DNA of 64,000 nucleotides from Sphingomonas colocasiae (GTDB lineage Bacteria; Pseudomonadota; Alphaproteobacteria; Sphingomonadales; Sphingomonadaceae). The position numbers and the translations under genes are program-made. The stretch spans positions 248,001-312,000 of the forward strand of contig NZ_JAINVV010000003.1 of assembly GCF_019880585.1 (NCBI RefSeq), given 5' to 3'. The notes beneath the pieces were generated by a model. It made no database searches. It saw only the letters and a list, made by a program, of their open reading frames with translations, and was not told where the DNA came from. Shown piece after piece: positions 1 to 9,301 of the stretch (position 1 is the stretch's first letter; every line of letters begins with the position of its first letter).

Positions 1-111
1 CGCGATCGGTGCGCCGCCGGCCAATACGCGCACGGTCCCGCCGATGATCGACGCCCGTCCGCCATGCGGGCACATCAGGATCGCACCGGCGGTGATTGCA
101 GGGCTGGTCAT
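1..111 (-). CDS. PAAR-like spike-tip protein, partial
   Basis: Read on the minus strand from an ATG at 111, the frame runs open off the left edge and encodes MTSPAITAGAILMCPHGG followed by RASIIGGTVRVLAGGAPIA. The MCPHGG start with a short glycine-rich beta pattern is typical of the PAAR-like (DUF4280-type) tips that cap the spike of contractile injection systems and phage tails. The ATG overlaps the stop codon of the upstream baseplate gene (ATGA), so the two are translationally coupled. Only the first 37 residues lie inside the window. Family assignment rests on this short stretch and on the neighbour. Confidence 0.6.
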   Translation of the reverse strand, partial: MTSPAITAGAILMCPHGGRASIIGGTVRVLAGGAPIA

Positions 112-620
112 CAGATCACTTCCAGCGCGCCATTATTGACCGACACGACGGGGCCGACCAGCGTGATCGACGCGCCCTTGCCGTTCTGGATATGAATGCC
201 GGTCTCGTTGACGATCAGCGAAGCGCCGCCGCTTCGCAATGCGATGCCACCCGCCGGACCCGGCGCATCGCCGATCAGGAAGGTTGCGCCTTGCGGCGTG
301 ACGACGGCGAGGCTGAAATCCGCGGACGAGATGCCTGTCGCCGGCATATCGGCGGGGCTGCTCCAGAATCCCCCAACCCAGATCGGATAATCGGGATCGC
401 CGCGCTCGAACTCGACCCAGACCGATGCGCCCACGGGCGGAAGCGCGATCATGCCGGCATGCGGCCCGGCGACCGGCGCGCATGGCATCGCCCAACCCAG
501 TATCTCTGCGCCGCCGATATCCGGCACCTGAACCCGGACACGGCCCAATGCCAGCGGATCCGCCACATCGACCGCCACGCCCCTGAACTTGCCGAAATGC
601 CGCTTGGTCTGGTCGTTCAT
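111..620 (-). CDS. Baseplate assembly protein V / gp5-like spike (OB-fold)
   Basis: The 169-residue protein opens with KFRGVAVDVADPLALGRVRV and continues through GWAMPCAPVAGP, IALPPVGASVWVEFERGD and PDYPIWVGGFW. This is the classic OB-fold signature of phage gpV, T4 gp5 and VgrG-like spike proteins. The C-terminal part (about residues 100-169) is rich in short V/I/G beta repeats (GGASLIVNETGIHIQNGKG), as expected for the needle. Its length fits a compact spike subunit of an extracellular contractile injection system or a phage tail rather than full VgrG. The start is supported by GGGAGAG upstream of ATG. It is followed by the PAAR-like tip gene, so this is the end of a longer operon lying left of the window. 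Confidence 0.75.
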   Translation of the reverse strand: MNDQTKRHFGKFRGVAVDVADPLALGRVRVQVPDIGGAEILGWAMPCAPVAGPHAGMIALPPVGASVWVEFERGDPDYPIWVGGFWSSPADMPATGISSADFSLAVVTPQGATFLIGDAPGPAGGIALRSGGASLIVNETGIHIQNGKGASITLVGPVVSVNNGALEVI

Positions 621-689
621 CCTGGCTCTCCCTGTCGTCGCGGGATCGCCATGGTTGACGCAAACGCCTTCACCCGCAACGCTGATGCG

Positions 690-1637
690 ATGAACGATCC
701 CCGATCCCCCATGAACCGGCGCGCTCTGCTCGCCCTTGGCGCGGCGGGCGTGGCCTGCCTGACGGCGACAAGCGCTTCTGCCGCCGACAAGCGGCGATCC
801 CGGCTGATCCTGCTCGGCACCGCGGGCGGCCCCACACCCAAACCCAATCGCGCGGCCCCCGCGACCGCGATCACCGTCGGGGACGCGACCTATATCGTCG
901 ATTGCGGCAACGGCGTCGCCCGCCAGCTCATCCTCGCCGGGCTCAGCCTCGACAGCCTCAGATCATTGTTCATCACCCATCATCATTCGGACCATAATGC
1001 CGATTACGGCAATCTGCTGATGCTCGCCTGGTCGACCACACTGGCGAGGCCGGTCGATGCCTATGGCCCGCCGCCGCTCAAGCGGATGACGCGGCAATTC
1101 CTGGCGCTCAACGACTATGATATCCGCACGCGCATGGCGGATGAGGGCCGTCCGGCGCTGAGGAAGCTGATCGTCCCGCACGAGATCCGCGCCGACGGGC
1201 TGGTGATGCAGGACGCCAATATACGCGTCACCGCCGCACTGGTGCCGCATCCCCCGGTCGCACCCGCATTCGCCTATCGCTTCGACTGCCCCGATCGATC
1301 GATCGTGATCTCGGGCGATACCGCCCCCTCGACCAATCTGGTCGCGCTCGCCCGTGGCGCCGACATACTCGTCCATGAAGTGATGCACCTGCCCTCGCTC
1401 GAAGCGATGGCCGCGGGCGAACGCAATGCGAAGACGCTGCTGGCGCATCTGCTCGCCAGCCACACCTCCACCGAACAGGTCGGCCGCATCGCCACCGAGG
1501 CCGGCGTGAAAACGCTGGTGCTCTCGCATTTCGTGCCCGGCGGCTATCCGCAGGTCGCCGAACAGGTCTGGTACGATGCGGTCCGTCCCTATTTTTCCGG
1601 CAATCTTGTCGTCGGGCGCGACCTGATGGAACTTTGA
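690..1637 (+). CDS. Exported metallo-beta-lactamase-fold hydrolase
   Basis: An MBL-fold enzyme with the metal-binding motif THHHSDHNADYG, a later GDTAPS metal-bridging region, and LSHFVPGG near the C-terminus. This pattern resembles RNase Z/AtsA-type hydrolases, but the substrate is unknown. An N-terminal twin-arginine type signal (NRRALLALGAAGVACLTATSASAA) indicates export. The open frame extends upstream to 96, but that part overlaps the spike gene on the other strand and has no protein-like features. The true start is the ATG at 690 or, just as plausibly, the one at 711 (MNRRALL). The 3' end overlaps the convergent methyltransferase gene by about 49 bases. Confidence 0.82.
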   Translation: MNDPRSPMNRRALLALGAAGVACLTATSASAADKRRSRLILLGTAGGPTPKPNRAAPATAITVGDATYIVDCGNGVARQLILAGLSLDSLRSLFITHHHSDHNADYGNLLMLAWSTTLARPVDAYGPPPLKRMTRQFLALNDYDIRTRMADEGRPALRKLIVPHEIRADGLVMQDANIRVTAALVPHPPVAPAFAYRFDCPDRSIVISGDTAPSTNLVALARGADILVHEVMHLPSLEAMAAGERNAKTLLAHLLASHTSTEQVGRIATEAGVKTLVLSHFVPGGYPQVAEQVWYDAVRPYFSGNLVVGRDLMEL

Positions 1638-2431
1638 GATCGGGGTTTGCCTGCCCGTGTCGCGATGAAGGTCGGCAGATAGGTGTCGATCAGGAATCGC
1701 GGATTGGGCTGCATGTCCTCGATAAAGCCATCGATGACGAAACCCGCCGCGATCTGCCCACCGATCTGATCGGCCAGGCCATGCCCGAAAACCAGCGCAT
1801 CGCCGCGCGCCAGCTCCGCGGCAAGCACCTCCTCGTCCAGATCGCGCGAGTCCGCATAGGGGATCGGGAAACGCGGCCGGATAAAACCTGCTTCGGCATG
1901 GCGCGGGTCACGATCGCCCACGAACACGACGGGATTGTAGAAGCTCGACAGCAATCGGCCCCCCTCCGCCAAAACCCGGAAACATTCGCGCCAGACCGGC
2001 CGCACATCGGGCACGTAAAGGTTCGAGATCGGATGGAAGACGATATCGAAAACGCCGTCGTCGAAACGGGAAAGGTCGCGCATATCGCCCTGCACCGTGC
2101 GTAGCGGCAGGGCGTCGCGCGCCGCGACCATGCGATCCTGATCGAGTTGCCGCTCCGACAGGTCGAACACCGTCACATCGGCCCCGGCGGCGGCCAGCAC
2201 CGGTGCCTGCTGCCCGCCCGCCGACGCCAGGCAAAGGATGCGCCGGCCCGCGACATCGCCGAGCCAGTCGCGCGGCAAGGCAGATGGCGTCAAATGGACC
2301 GCCCATTCTCCGCGACGTGCTGCCGCGATGGTTTCGGCGTCGACGGGACGCGACCAGTCGCAATCCTGCGCGGCCAGCCGGTCCCAGGCGGCACGGTTAT
2401 GCGCCGCGATATCGATGGAAGCTGAAGACAT
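1589..2431 (-). CDS. Class I SAM-dependent methyltransferase
   Basis: A Rossmann-type methyltransferase. RRILCLASAGGQQAPVLAAAG is the SAM-binding motif I, VTVFDLSERQ is motif II, and VQGDMRDLSRFDDGVFDIV carries the acidic motif III and post-motif. The rest (RPVWRECFRVLAEGGRLLSSFYNP) is typical of UbiE/Methyltransf_11 members. The substrate cannot be told from sequence. The open frame extends to 2461, but the ATG at 2431 (MSSASIDIAAHNRAAWDRLA) matches how this family usually begins. It is convergent with the MBL-fold gene, and the two 3' ends overlap. Confidence 0.85.
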   Translation of the reverse strand: MSSASIDIAAHNRAAWDRLAAQDCDWSRPVDAETIAAARRGEWAVHLTPSALPRDWLGDVAGRRILCLASAGGQQAPVLAAAGADVTVFDLSERQLDQDRMVAARDALPLRTVQGDMRDLSRFDDGVFDIVFHPISNLYVPDVRPVWRECFRVLAEGGRLLSSFYNPVVFVGDRDPRHAEAGFIRPRFPIPYADSRDLDEEVLAAELARGDALVFGHGLADQIGGQIAAGFVIDGFIEDMQPNPRFLIDTYLPTFIATRAGKPRSQSSIRSRPTTRLPEK

Positions 2432-2675
2432 ATGAGATATTCCGTGTCCGGTCTTCACCACCCGGCGAAGACGATATGATCAGGCAAGGCGATGCCCCGG
2501 CACAGAAGCGGCTTTTTGCGGCTGGGCCGGGCGAGGCTTAGCGGATCACTGGCGGACACTCCGAAGAGATGTCCGGATAACGACTGGCCGGCGCGAACTC
2601 AACGGGGTTGCGCCGACCCCGTCTCCATCGGCATAGGCGGCGGCCCCGCCAGCAACGCGCCGATCCGGAGACATC

Positions 2676-3977
2676 ATGAAGACGATCACACCCGGCTCCG
2701 CGCTCGGGCTCGATTTCGGCACCACCAACAGCGTCGCCGCGATCGCCTCCGCGGATGGCGCCACCGACCTGGTCGAGTTCACCGGCCCGGAAGCCGATGG
2801 CGCGGTGTTCCGGTCCGCCTTGTGCTTCTGGCATGACGAGGATGCGCGCGGCGGCCTGGCGGTGGAGGCAGGCCCATGGGCGATCTCCGAATATCTCGCC
2901 TATCCCGAGGACAGCCGCTTCCTGCAATCCTTCAAGTCGGTCGCCGCCAGCGCCAGCTTCGAAAGCGCATCGGTGTTCGAGAAGCGCTATCGCTTCGAAG
3001 AGCTCGGCCGGCTGTTCCTCGACAGGTTCGTCGCCCATGCCGGCGGCGGACTGAAGGAGAGACCCGGTCGCGTCGTTGTCGGCCGCCCGATCGAATATGC
3101 CGGTGCAAGGCCCGATCCCGCGCTTGCCCGGCAGCGCTACGATGCGATGTTTTCGGGGTTCGGCGCTGAGATCCACTATGTCTACGAACCGCTGGCCGCC
3201 GCCTTCAGCTATGCGTCGCGGTTGGCCGACCCCGCGCGGCTGCTCGTCGCCGATTTCGGCGGCGGCACCAGCGATTTCTCGATCGTCCAGCTTGCCGAGC
3301 CCGGCGCGGCGCGGCGCTGCCTGCCGCTCGGCCATGCCGGCATCGGCATCGCCGGCGACCGGTTCGACCAGCGCATCGTCGACCGGCTGATCCTGCCGAT
3401 GCTCGGCAAGGGCGGTTCCTATCAATCCTTCGGCAAGATCCTGGAGATCCCGCGCGGCTATTTCGCCGATTTCGCGGACTGGTCGCGGCTGGCGCTGATG
3501 CGCAACCGCCGCACCCTCGACGAACTTCGCCGCCTCCAGCGCAGCGCGGTCGATGGTGATGCGATCGGACGGATGATCGCGGTGATCGAGAATGAGCTGG
3601 GCTATCCGCTCTACGACGCGGTCGGCCGGCTCAAACGAGCATTGTCGACGGACGACAAGGCGCATTTCCATTTCTCGGGCGCCGGGCTGGAGATCGACGC
3701 CGATGTCGATCGCAGCGATTTCGAAAGCTGGATCGCCGAGGATGTGGCGCAGATCGAGGCGACGCTCGATCGCGCGCTGGCGGCGGCCGGCACGCGCGAA
3801 AGCGAGATCGATCGCGTCTTCCTGACCGGCGGCACCTCGCTGACGCCGATGGTCCGCGCGATCTTCACGCGTCGCTTCGGCTCGGACGCGATCATGAGCG
3901 GCGGCGAACTCACCTCGATCGCGCACGGCCTGGCGCTGATCGCGCGGGAGGACGATCTGGCACCCTGGGCGAGCTGA
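2676..3977 (+). CDS. Hsp70-family ATPase (YegD-like)
   Basis: The 433-residue actin-fold ATPase has the Hsp70 phosphate-1 motif GLDFGTTNS at residues 10-18, phosphate-2 VADFGGGTSDFSI near residue 190, and the adenosine motif FLTGGTSLTPM near the C-terminus. It stops where the nucleotide-binding domain ends, so there is no substrate-binding domain or lid. This matches the length and layout of E. coli YegD-type proteins rather than DnaK. The client or function is unknown. The start is set by GGAGACATC just before ATG. It stands alone, 63 bases ahead of the S9 peptidase start. Confidence 0.9.
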   Translation: MKTITPGSALGLDFGTTNSVAAIASADGATDLVEFTGPEADGAVFRSALCFWHDEDARGGLAVEAGPWAISEYLAYPEDSRFLQSFKSVAASASFESASVFEKRYRFEELGRLFLDRFVAHAGGGLKERPGRVVVGRPIEYAGARPDPALARQRYDAMFSGFGAEIHYVYEPLAAAFSYASRLADPARLLVADFGGGTSDFSIVQLAEPGAARRCLPLGHAGIGIAGDRFDQRIVDRLILPMLGKGGSYQSFGKILEIPRGYFADFADWSRLALMRNRRTLDELRRLQRSAVDGDAIGRMIAVIENELGYPLYDAVGRLKRALSTDDKAHFHFSGAGLEIDADVDRSDFESWIAEDVAQIEATLDRALAAAGTRESEIDRVFLTGGTSLTPMVRAIFTRRFGSDAIMSGGELTSIAHGLALIAREDDLAPWAS

Positions 3978-4040
3978 CCGCCCTTGACCACTTCCCCTCC
4001 CGCTGCTCTTTCATCGGCCAGCACCTTCAGGGGATCACCG

Positions 4041-5987
4041 ATGTTCAAACTGCTGCTGCGCTGCTCGATCGCGCTGTCACCCATCCTTCTTTCGACCGCC
4101 GCCCATGCCCAGCAGACCGGCGCCCCGCAGGTCCGCCAGGTCGGCACCGCGACACTGGAGAATGTGCCCGCGATCCCGGCGGACGTGACGGCGGCGGTGC
4201 AGCGCTATCAGAACAGCCGCGCCGCGCAGTTCGAGGACTGGTTGCCCGATGGCAGCATGTTGATCGCGACGCGCTTCGGCACCACCCAGCAGCTCCATCA
4301 CGTCAAGGCGCCGGGTGCGGACCGGACGCAGATCAGTTTCTACGCCGAGCCCGTCGCCAGCGCAGCGACCATCCCCGGCACCGATCGTTTCGTGCTGACG
4401 CGCGACACCGGCGGAGACGAATGGTTCCAGCTTTATGCCAAGGGACTGACCGGCGAAGCGGTGCAACTGACCCAAGCGGGCACGCGCAACCAGTCGCCGG
4501 TGTTCAGCGCCGACGGCAAGCTGCTCGCCTGGGCACAGGCGACCAAAGGATCGGGCAGCTACGCGATCTTCGTAACCGATCCGGCGACGCCATCGGCGCC
4601 GCGCCTGCTCTACCGCGATGCCGGCAATGTCGGGCCGGAGGATATTTCGGCCGACAAGGCCAGCCTGCTCTTCTCGCGCGGCATCTCCAATCGCGAGAGC
4701 CAGTTGTTCGTGCTCGACATCGCATCGGGCAAGGCGACGCGCATCGCGCCCAAGGCGGCGCCGGCACGTTACGAACAAGCACGTTTCCTGCCCGGCGGAC
4801 GCAGCATCATCACGATTTCCGACGGCGGCAGCGATACGCGCCGGCTGGTCGAGATCGATATCGCCAGCGGGCGCGAAACCGTTCTCACGCCCGATCTCAA
4901 ATGGGATGTCGAAAGCTATGACCTGAGCACGGGCGGACGCGTGCTGGCCTATGCGATCAACGAGGACGGCTTTTCACGCGTCGTCGTGCAGGATCGGATC
5001 ACGCGGCGCGCCCTGCCCCAGCCCGAACTGCCGCGCGGCGTGCTCACCGCGCTCAAATTCTCACCCGATGGCGGCAAGCTGGCGATCGGCCTGACCAACG
5101 CCACCTCGGCCGGCGACGTCTGGAGCTGGGACGTGACGGGCGGGCAATTGGTGCGCTGGACCAATTCCGAGCTGGGAGATCTCGATCCCGCGACCCTGTC
5201 CGAACCCACATTGGTACGCTTCAAATCGTTCGACGGCCTTTCGATCCCCGCTTTCGTCTATCGCCCGCGCAACGTGCCGGCGGGCACGAAGACGCCGGTG
5301 ATCATGGATATCCATGGCGGCCCCGAGGCGCAGACCCGCCCGATCTGGAACTATGGCGCGCAATATTTCGCCAATGTGCTGGGCGCCACCGTGATCCTGC
5401 CCAATGTCCGCGGCAGCGACGGTTACGGCAAACGCTATCTCAACCTGGACAATGCCGAGAAGCGCGAGGACAGCGTCAAGGACATCGGCGCGCTGATCGA
5501 CTGGATCGGCACGCAGCCCGATCTCGATGCGAAGCGCGTCGCGGTCTATGGCCAGTCCTATGGCGGCTATATGTCGCTGGCGGTGATGACGCATTATTCG
5601 GACCGGCTGGTCGGCGGCGTCGAACGCTACGGGATCAGCGACTGGGTGTCGTTCCTCAACAATACCGAGGCCTATCGCCGCGACAATCGCCGCGCCGAAT
5701 ATGGCGACGAGCGCGATCCGAAGATGCGCGACGTCTTCGCCCGGATCTCGCCCATGGCCAATGTCGGCAAGATCACCAGGCCGATGCTGGTGATGCAGGG
5801 CGCCAACGATCCGCGCGTGCCCAAATCCGAATCCGATCAGGTGGTGGCCAAGATCCGCGCCAACGGCATCGAGACCTGGTATGTCGTGTTCGCCGACGAG
5901 GGCCATGGCTTCCTGAAGAAACACAATAACGACCTGCGCCGCGAGGTCGAAACGGTGTTCCTCAAGCGCCTGTTCGAAGCCAAGTGA
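4041..5987 (+). CDS. Exported S9-family (prolyl oligopeptidase/DPP-like) serine peptidase
   Basis: A signal peptide (MFKLLLRCSIALSPILLSTAAHAQQ) precedes a beta-propeller region with repeated PVFSADGK and LKFSPDGGK-type blades (about residues 60-390). The C-terminal alpha/beta hydrolase domain carries GQSYGGYMS with nucleophile Ser506, Asp590 in GANDPRVP and His622 in DEGHGF. All three catalytic residues are intact. It would cleave oligopeptides in the periplasm. The start at 4041 is preferred because AGGGGATCACCG lies just upstream and the signal peptide begins there; the frame itself is open from 3984. The stop overlaps the GTG of the dehydratase gene. Confidence 0.93.
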   Translation: MFKLLLRCSIALSPILLSTAAHAQQTGAPQVRQVGTATLENVPAIPADVTAAVQRYQNSRAAQFEDWLPDGSMLIATRFGTTQQLHHVKAPGADRTQISFYAEPVASAATIPGTDRFVLTRDTGGDEWFQLYAKGLTGEAVQLTQAGTRNQSPVFSADGKLLAWAQATKGSGSYAIFVTDPATPSAPRLLYRDAGNVGPEDISADKASLLFSRGISNRESQLFVLDIASGKATRIAPKAAPARYEQARFLPGGRSIITISDGGSDTRRLVEIDIASGRETVLTPDLKWDVESYDLSTGGRVLAYAINEDGFSRVVVQDRITRRALPQPELPRGVLTALKFSPDGGKLAIGLTNATSAGDVWSWDVTGGQLVRWTNSELGDLDPATLSEPTLVRFKSFDGLSIPAFVYRPRNVPAGTKTPVIMDIHGGPEAQTRPIWNYGAQYFANVLGATVILPNVRGSDGYGKRYLNLDNAEKREDSVKDIGALIDWIGTQPDLDAKRVAVYGQSYGGYMSLAVMTHYSDRLVGGVERYGISDWVSFLNNTEAYRRDNRRAEYGDERDPKMRDVFARISPMANVGKITRPMLVMQGANDPRVPKSESDQVVAKIRANGIETWYVVFADEGHGFLKKHNNDLRREVETVFLKRLFEAK

Positions 5988-6943
5988 CGCTCGCCGAACA
6001 GGTATCCGCGCTCGGCCTGGGCGATATCGAGGCGGTCGCGGCGCGGATCGCGCCCGATATCGTTCGCACGCCGCTGCTGCCGTGGATGGGCGATGGCGGC
6101 GCGGACCGGGACTTGCGCCTGAAGCCCGAAAACCTGCAACCCTTCGGATCGTTCAAGGTGCGCGCCGGGCTCAACGCCGCCCATGCCGCGCAGCAGGCGG
6201 GCGGCAAGACGCTGGCGACCGCCAGCGCGGGCAATTTCGCGCAAGGGCTGGGCTTCGCCGCGCGCCGCTATGGCCTGCCGCTGCATGTCCATGTGCCCGA
6301 CAGCGCGGCCAGGACCAAGGTCGCGATGCTCGAACGGCTGGGCGCCACCGTCCACGCCCATGATTTCGCCGAATGGTGGCGGATCATGGAGACGCGCGAC
6401 GCCGGCATCGCCGATGCGACCTTCGTCCATCCGGTGAGCGAGGCGGCCGTGATCGCCGGCAATGCCACGATCGGGCTGGAAATCGCGCAGGATTGGGCGG
6501 ATGCCGAAACCATCACCATTCCCTTCGGCGGCGGCGGGCTTTCGACAGGCATCGCGCTGGCGCTGAAGTTGATGGGCCGCAAGGTGGAGATCATCGCCTG
6601 CGAGGTCGAAACCTCGACGCCGCTGACCGCCGCCTTCGCGGCGGGCGAACCCGTCACGGTCGATCGCACCGCCTCCTTCGTCGACGGCATCGGATCGCTG
6701 CGCGTGCTCGGCGAGATGTGGCCGCTGGTCGAACGCTTCATCGATCGCACGGTGGTGGCTTCGATCGACGAATGCGCGGCCGCCGTGCGGGAGGCCGCGC
6801 TGCGCCACCGGCTGGTCGTGGAAGGCGCCGGCGCCGCCGCGATCGCCGCCGCGCTTCGGCCCGAATTCGCGGGCAGGAAGATCGTCGCGGTTGTTTCGGG
6901 CGGGAATATCGATCTGGGGACGCTGAGCGGGATGATCGGTTAG
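5984..6943 (+). CDS. PLP-dependent threonine/serine dehydratase
   Basis: A fold-type II PLP enzyme of 319 residues. PENLQPFGSFKVRAG contains the Schiff-base lysine in the SFKxR motif, ASAGNFAQGLGFAARRYG is the substrate loop (here SAGNFAQG in place of the usual SSGNHAQG), and PFGGGGLSTGIALA is the phosphate-binding glycine loop. There is no C-terminal ACT regulatory domain, so it is of the catabolic, unregulated type. The start is a GTG overlapping the peptidase stop (GTGA), which suggests coupling: amino acids from peptide breakdown could feed deamination. A close alternative is serine racemase or another dehydratase of the same fold. Confidence 0.88.
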   Translation: MTLAEQVSALGLGDIEAVAARIAPDIVRTPLLPWMGDGGADRDLRLKPENLQPFGSFKVRAGLNAAHAAQQAGGKTLATASAGNFAQGLGFAARRYGLPLHVHVPDSAARTKVAMLERLGATVHAHDFAEWWRIMETRDAGIADATFVHPVSEAAVIAGNATIGLEIAQDWADAETITIPFGGGGLSTGIALALKLMGRKVEIIACEVETSTPLTAAFAAGEPVTVDRTASFVDGIGSLRVLGEMWPLVERFIDRTVVASIDECAAAVREAALRHRLVVEGAGAAAIAAALRPEFAGRKIVAVVSGGNIDLGTLSGMIG

Positions 6944-6955
6944 GCCCCTTCTACC

Positions 6956-7046
6956 TGTCATCCCCGCGAACGCGGGGATCCAGCTATTCCGTGAAGCATC
7001 CGGAAAAAGAAGAACAAGCTGGATCCCCGCGTTCGCGGGGATGACA
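6956..7046. repeat. 30-bp perfect inverted repeat, REP-like, between convergent genes
   Basis: Arms at 6956-6985 and 7017-7046 are exact reverse complements over 30 bases, and each contains its own palindrome CCCCGCGAACGCGGGG. The 31-base loop is A-rich. The element lies exactly between two convergent genes, where it could end transcription from both sides. The style matches dispersed extragenic palindromes common in sphingomonads. Confidence 0.9.
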
Positions 7047-7102
7047 TGGAGGGCAAGGCGCCTTCGGGTTGGCAGACCCCACGTGCCAGAGTTTTAGCCC
7101 TC

Positions 7103-9301
7103 TTACCGCTCCCCCGGCTTGTACCGGCGCGCCACATGCCCTGCCAGATCCTCGGGATAATAATAAACCGGCCGCAGCTTGCCGTCGGCATAAAGCTGCG
7201 CCTGGTCCGCGAAATGCTTCGACGCCGGATCGCCGCTTTCGCCACCGGCGCTGACCGCCCACGCCTTCAGTCTTGGCCCGAATTCGGCGACCGCGACGAA
7301 GCTGTTGCCGCGCGTGCCGTAATAGCGCTTCGTCCCGGGATAACGCATCGCGCCGAAGGCGGCGAGCGAGCCCCATTGCGCCGAGGTGAAGGGCACGGCG
7401 ATGCTGGGCTTGGTATCGTCGAAGGTCTGGACGATCGCGCCGTCATTGCGCTGATAGCGGTTGATCTCGCCCCAGGGCACGCGCCAGCCGCCGAAATCGG
7501 CGGTCAGCCGGTCTGCAGCTTCGCGAAGCGAGGCCAGCCGTTCCGCATCGGTCGCGCGTTCGTCGATATAATCCCAGACCGTCATGTCCGCCGCCTTCGC
7601 CGCCGCCGAGGTCTTTGCCCAGAGCGCTTCGCCCCAGAAGACCGCGAGCGAGGTCGGCGCGGAATCGAGCCCCCAGCGATAATCCCAGCCGCGCAGCAAT
7701 TCGACCGGCCCGGCGAGCTTCGCATCGGGCTGCCTGTCATAGGCCGCGATCAGCTTGGGCAGGAAACGCGCGAAGGCGGTCAGATAGGGATCATAGGCCG
7801 CGTCGATCAACGACTGCGGCGTGAAATCACGGCGACCGGCCAGCACGCGCTCGGCATGAGGCCCGCGCGGATTCTCGCGCACCTGATCCATGTAGCGCGG
7901 GAAGGCGGCAGCCTTGGGGCTGTCCGCGCCCGCCGCCGTCCAGGGCCAATTGTTGGTGTTGAACACCCAGCCATTGCCGGGATTGATCGCCCGGGGCAGG
8001 CTCGACAGCGCATGCAGCCCCTTCCAGTCGGTCGCCGGATCGCTGCCGTCGACGGGCTTGCGATAATCGAAGCGGTCGTCGCGGATCGGTACGAATTGCG
8101 GGTGGAGATAGGCGATCTCACCCTTTGAATCGGCGAACAATGTGTTGTTCGACGAATTGGCCTTGAACTCGGCGACCTTCATGAAGCTCGCATAATCATG
8201 CGCCTTGGTGCGCAGATAGCTTTGCTGGAGTGCCGCGATCGGCCGGTTCATAAGCGCGAAGGCGATCCACTTGCCGTCCTCCGCCTTGCGCACGATCGGG
8301 CCGTGATGCGTGGCATAAGCGGTGAATCCGCGCTGCTTCATCGTGCCGTCGGCCGCGCGATAGGCGAGCGTCACCGCGCGGGTGGTGAGCGGGCGCAATT
8401 GCTTGCCGTACCGATAGGCGCGGCTACCGTCGGGTCTTTCGACGATCGTCTCGGCGAACTCGTCGACATTGTCGACGCCGCTGGACGTATGCATCCAGCC
8501 CGCTTTCTCGTTGAAGCCCTGATAGATGAAGAACTGCCCCCAGGTGGCGGCGCCATAGGCGTTGAGCCCTTCCCCGCTCTTCATCTGCAATTCCGAACGG
8601 AAGAAGAAGCTGGTGTGCGGGTTGATCAGCAACAGCGCCTTGCCGTCCCTAGTGTGGCTCGGCGCGATCGCGACGCCGTTAGACCCCTGCGGTTCGCGGA
8701 ATACCAGTCCGCGCTCCAGCGCGCTCATCCGGATCGTGCGATCCTCGTAAAATGCCTGGAGCTGGCTCAGCGGCACGCTTTCGATATCGCCGCCGATGCT
8801 GCCTTCGGTGAAGGACAGCGCCATCCAGGGTTCGAAGCGCGTGATCACGCGCGGGCAGACCTCCGGGTGAGTGGAGAGATAATGATTGAGCCCATCGGCC
8901 CAGGCGACCATCAGCGTCTTCAGCCATTGCGGGCTCTTGGCATAGTCCGCCTTGAGACCGTCATGATCGAGGAACAGGCGCTGGCGCAGATCCTGCCAGA
9001 TCGCGCCTTCTCCCTCCGTTTCCGCCAGCCGGCCGAGATTGACGAGATAATTGGTCTCGATCCGGTTGAAGTCGTCCTCGGCCTGCGCATAGATCATGCC
9101 GAACACCGCATCGGCATCGGTCTTGCCCTCGACATGCGCGATGCCCCAGCTGTCGCGCGTGATGGTGACCTCGCGCGGGGCAGTGCGCGTCGCCGCGACG
9201 CCCGCTTGCCCGGCGGTGCCGCACGCGGCCTGGGCCGGCGCCGCCAGCGCAAGAACAGCGGCCACCGCGATCAGGCCCCCGCTCGCTTCCAGTCTCGTCA
9301 T
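7103..9301 (-). CDS. Penicillin-acylase-family Ntn hydrolase
   Basis: A signal peptide (LIAVAAVLALAAPAQA) is followed by an alpha chain and then EPQGSNG, where Ser207 is the expected N-terminal nucleophile released by autocatalytic cleavage. SNGVAIAPSHTRDGKALLLINPHTS is the conserved start of the beta chain. The total of 732 residues fits the periplasmic acylases of the penicillin G / aculeacin / acyl-homoserine-lactone acylase family. The real substrate, such as acylated amines, beta-lactams or AHL signals, cannot be told from sequence. The start at 9301 has GAGGGGG about 8 bases upstream. The frame is open to 9358, but those residues are not signal-like. Confidence 0.9.
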   Translation of the reverse strand: MTRLEASGGLIAVAAVLALAAPAQAACGTAGQAGVAATRTAPREVTITRDSWGIAHVEGKTDADAVFGMIYAQAEDDFNRIETNYLVNLGRLAETEGEGAIWQDLRQRLFLDHDGLKADYAKSPQWLKTLMVAWADGLNHYLSTHPEVCPRVITRFEPWMALSFTEGSIGGDIESVPLSQLQAFYEDRTIRMSALERGLVFREPQGSNGVAIAPSHTRDGKALLLINPHTSFFFRSELQMKSGEGLNAYGAATWGQFFIYQGFNEKAGWMHTSSGVDNVDEFAETIVERPDGSRAYRYGKQLRPLTTRAVTLAYRAADGTMKQRGFTAYATHHGPIVRKAEDGKWIAFALMNRPIAALQQSYLRTKAHDYASFMKVAEFKANSSNNTLFADSKGEIAYLHPQFVPIRDDRFDYRKPVDGSDPATDWKGLHALSSLPRAINPGNGWVFNTNNWPWTAAGADSPKAAAFPRYMDQVRENPRGPHAERVLAGRRDFTPQSLIDAAYDPYLTAFARFLPKLIAAYDRQPDAKLAGPVELLRGWDYRWGLDSAPTSLAVFWGEALWAKTSAAAKAADMTVWDYIDERATDAERLASLREAADRLTADFGGWRVPWGEINRYQRNDGAIVQTFDDTKPSIAVPFTSAQWGSLAAFGAMRYPGTKRYYGTRGNSFVAVAEFGPRLKAWAVSAGGESGDPASKHFADQAQLYADGKLRPVYYYPEDLAGHVARRYKPGER

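Noticed and set aside
96-689. N-terminal extension of the MBL-fold frame back to 96
   Set aside because: It overlaps the baseplate spike gene on the other strand and precedes a clear Tat signal peptide; the real start is at 690 or 711.
2538-3926. A 462-residue minus-strand frame opposite the Hsp70-like gene
   Set aside because: The plus strand carries all three Hsp70 ATPase motifs; the antisense product has none.
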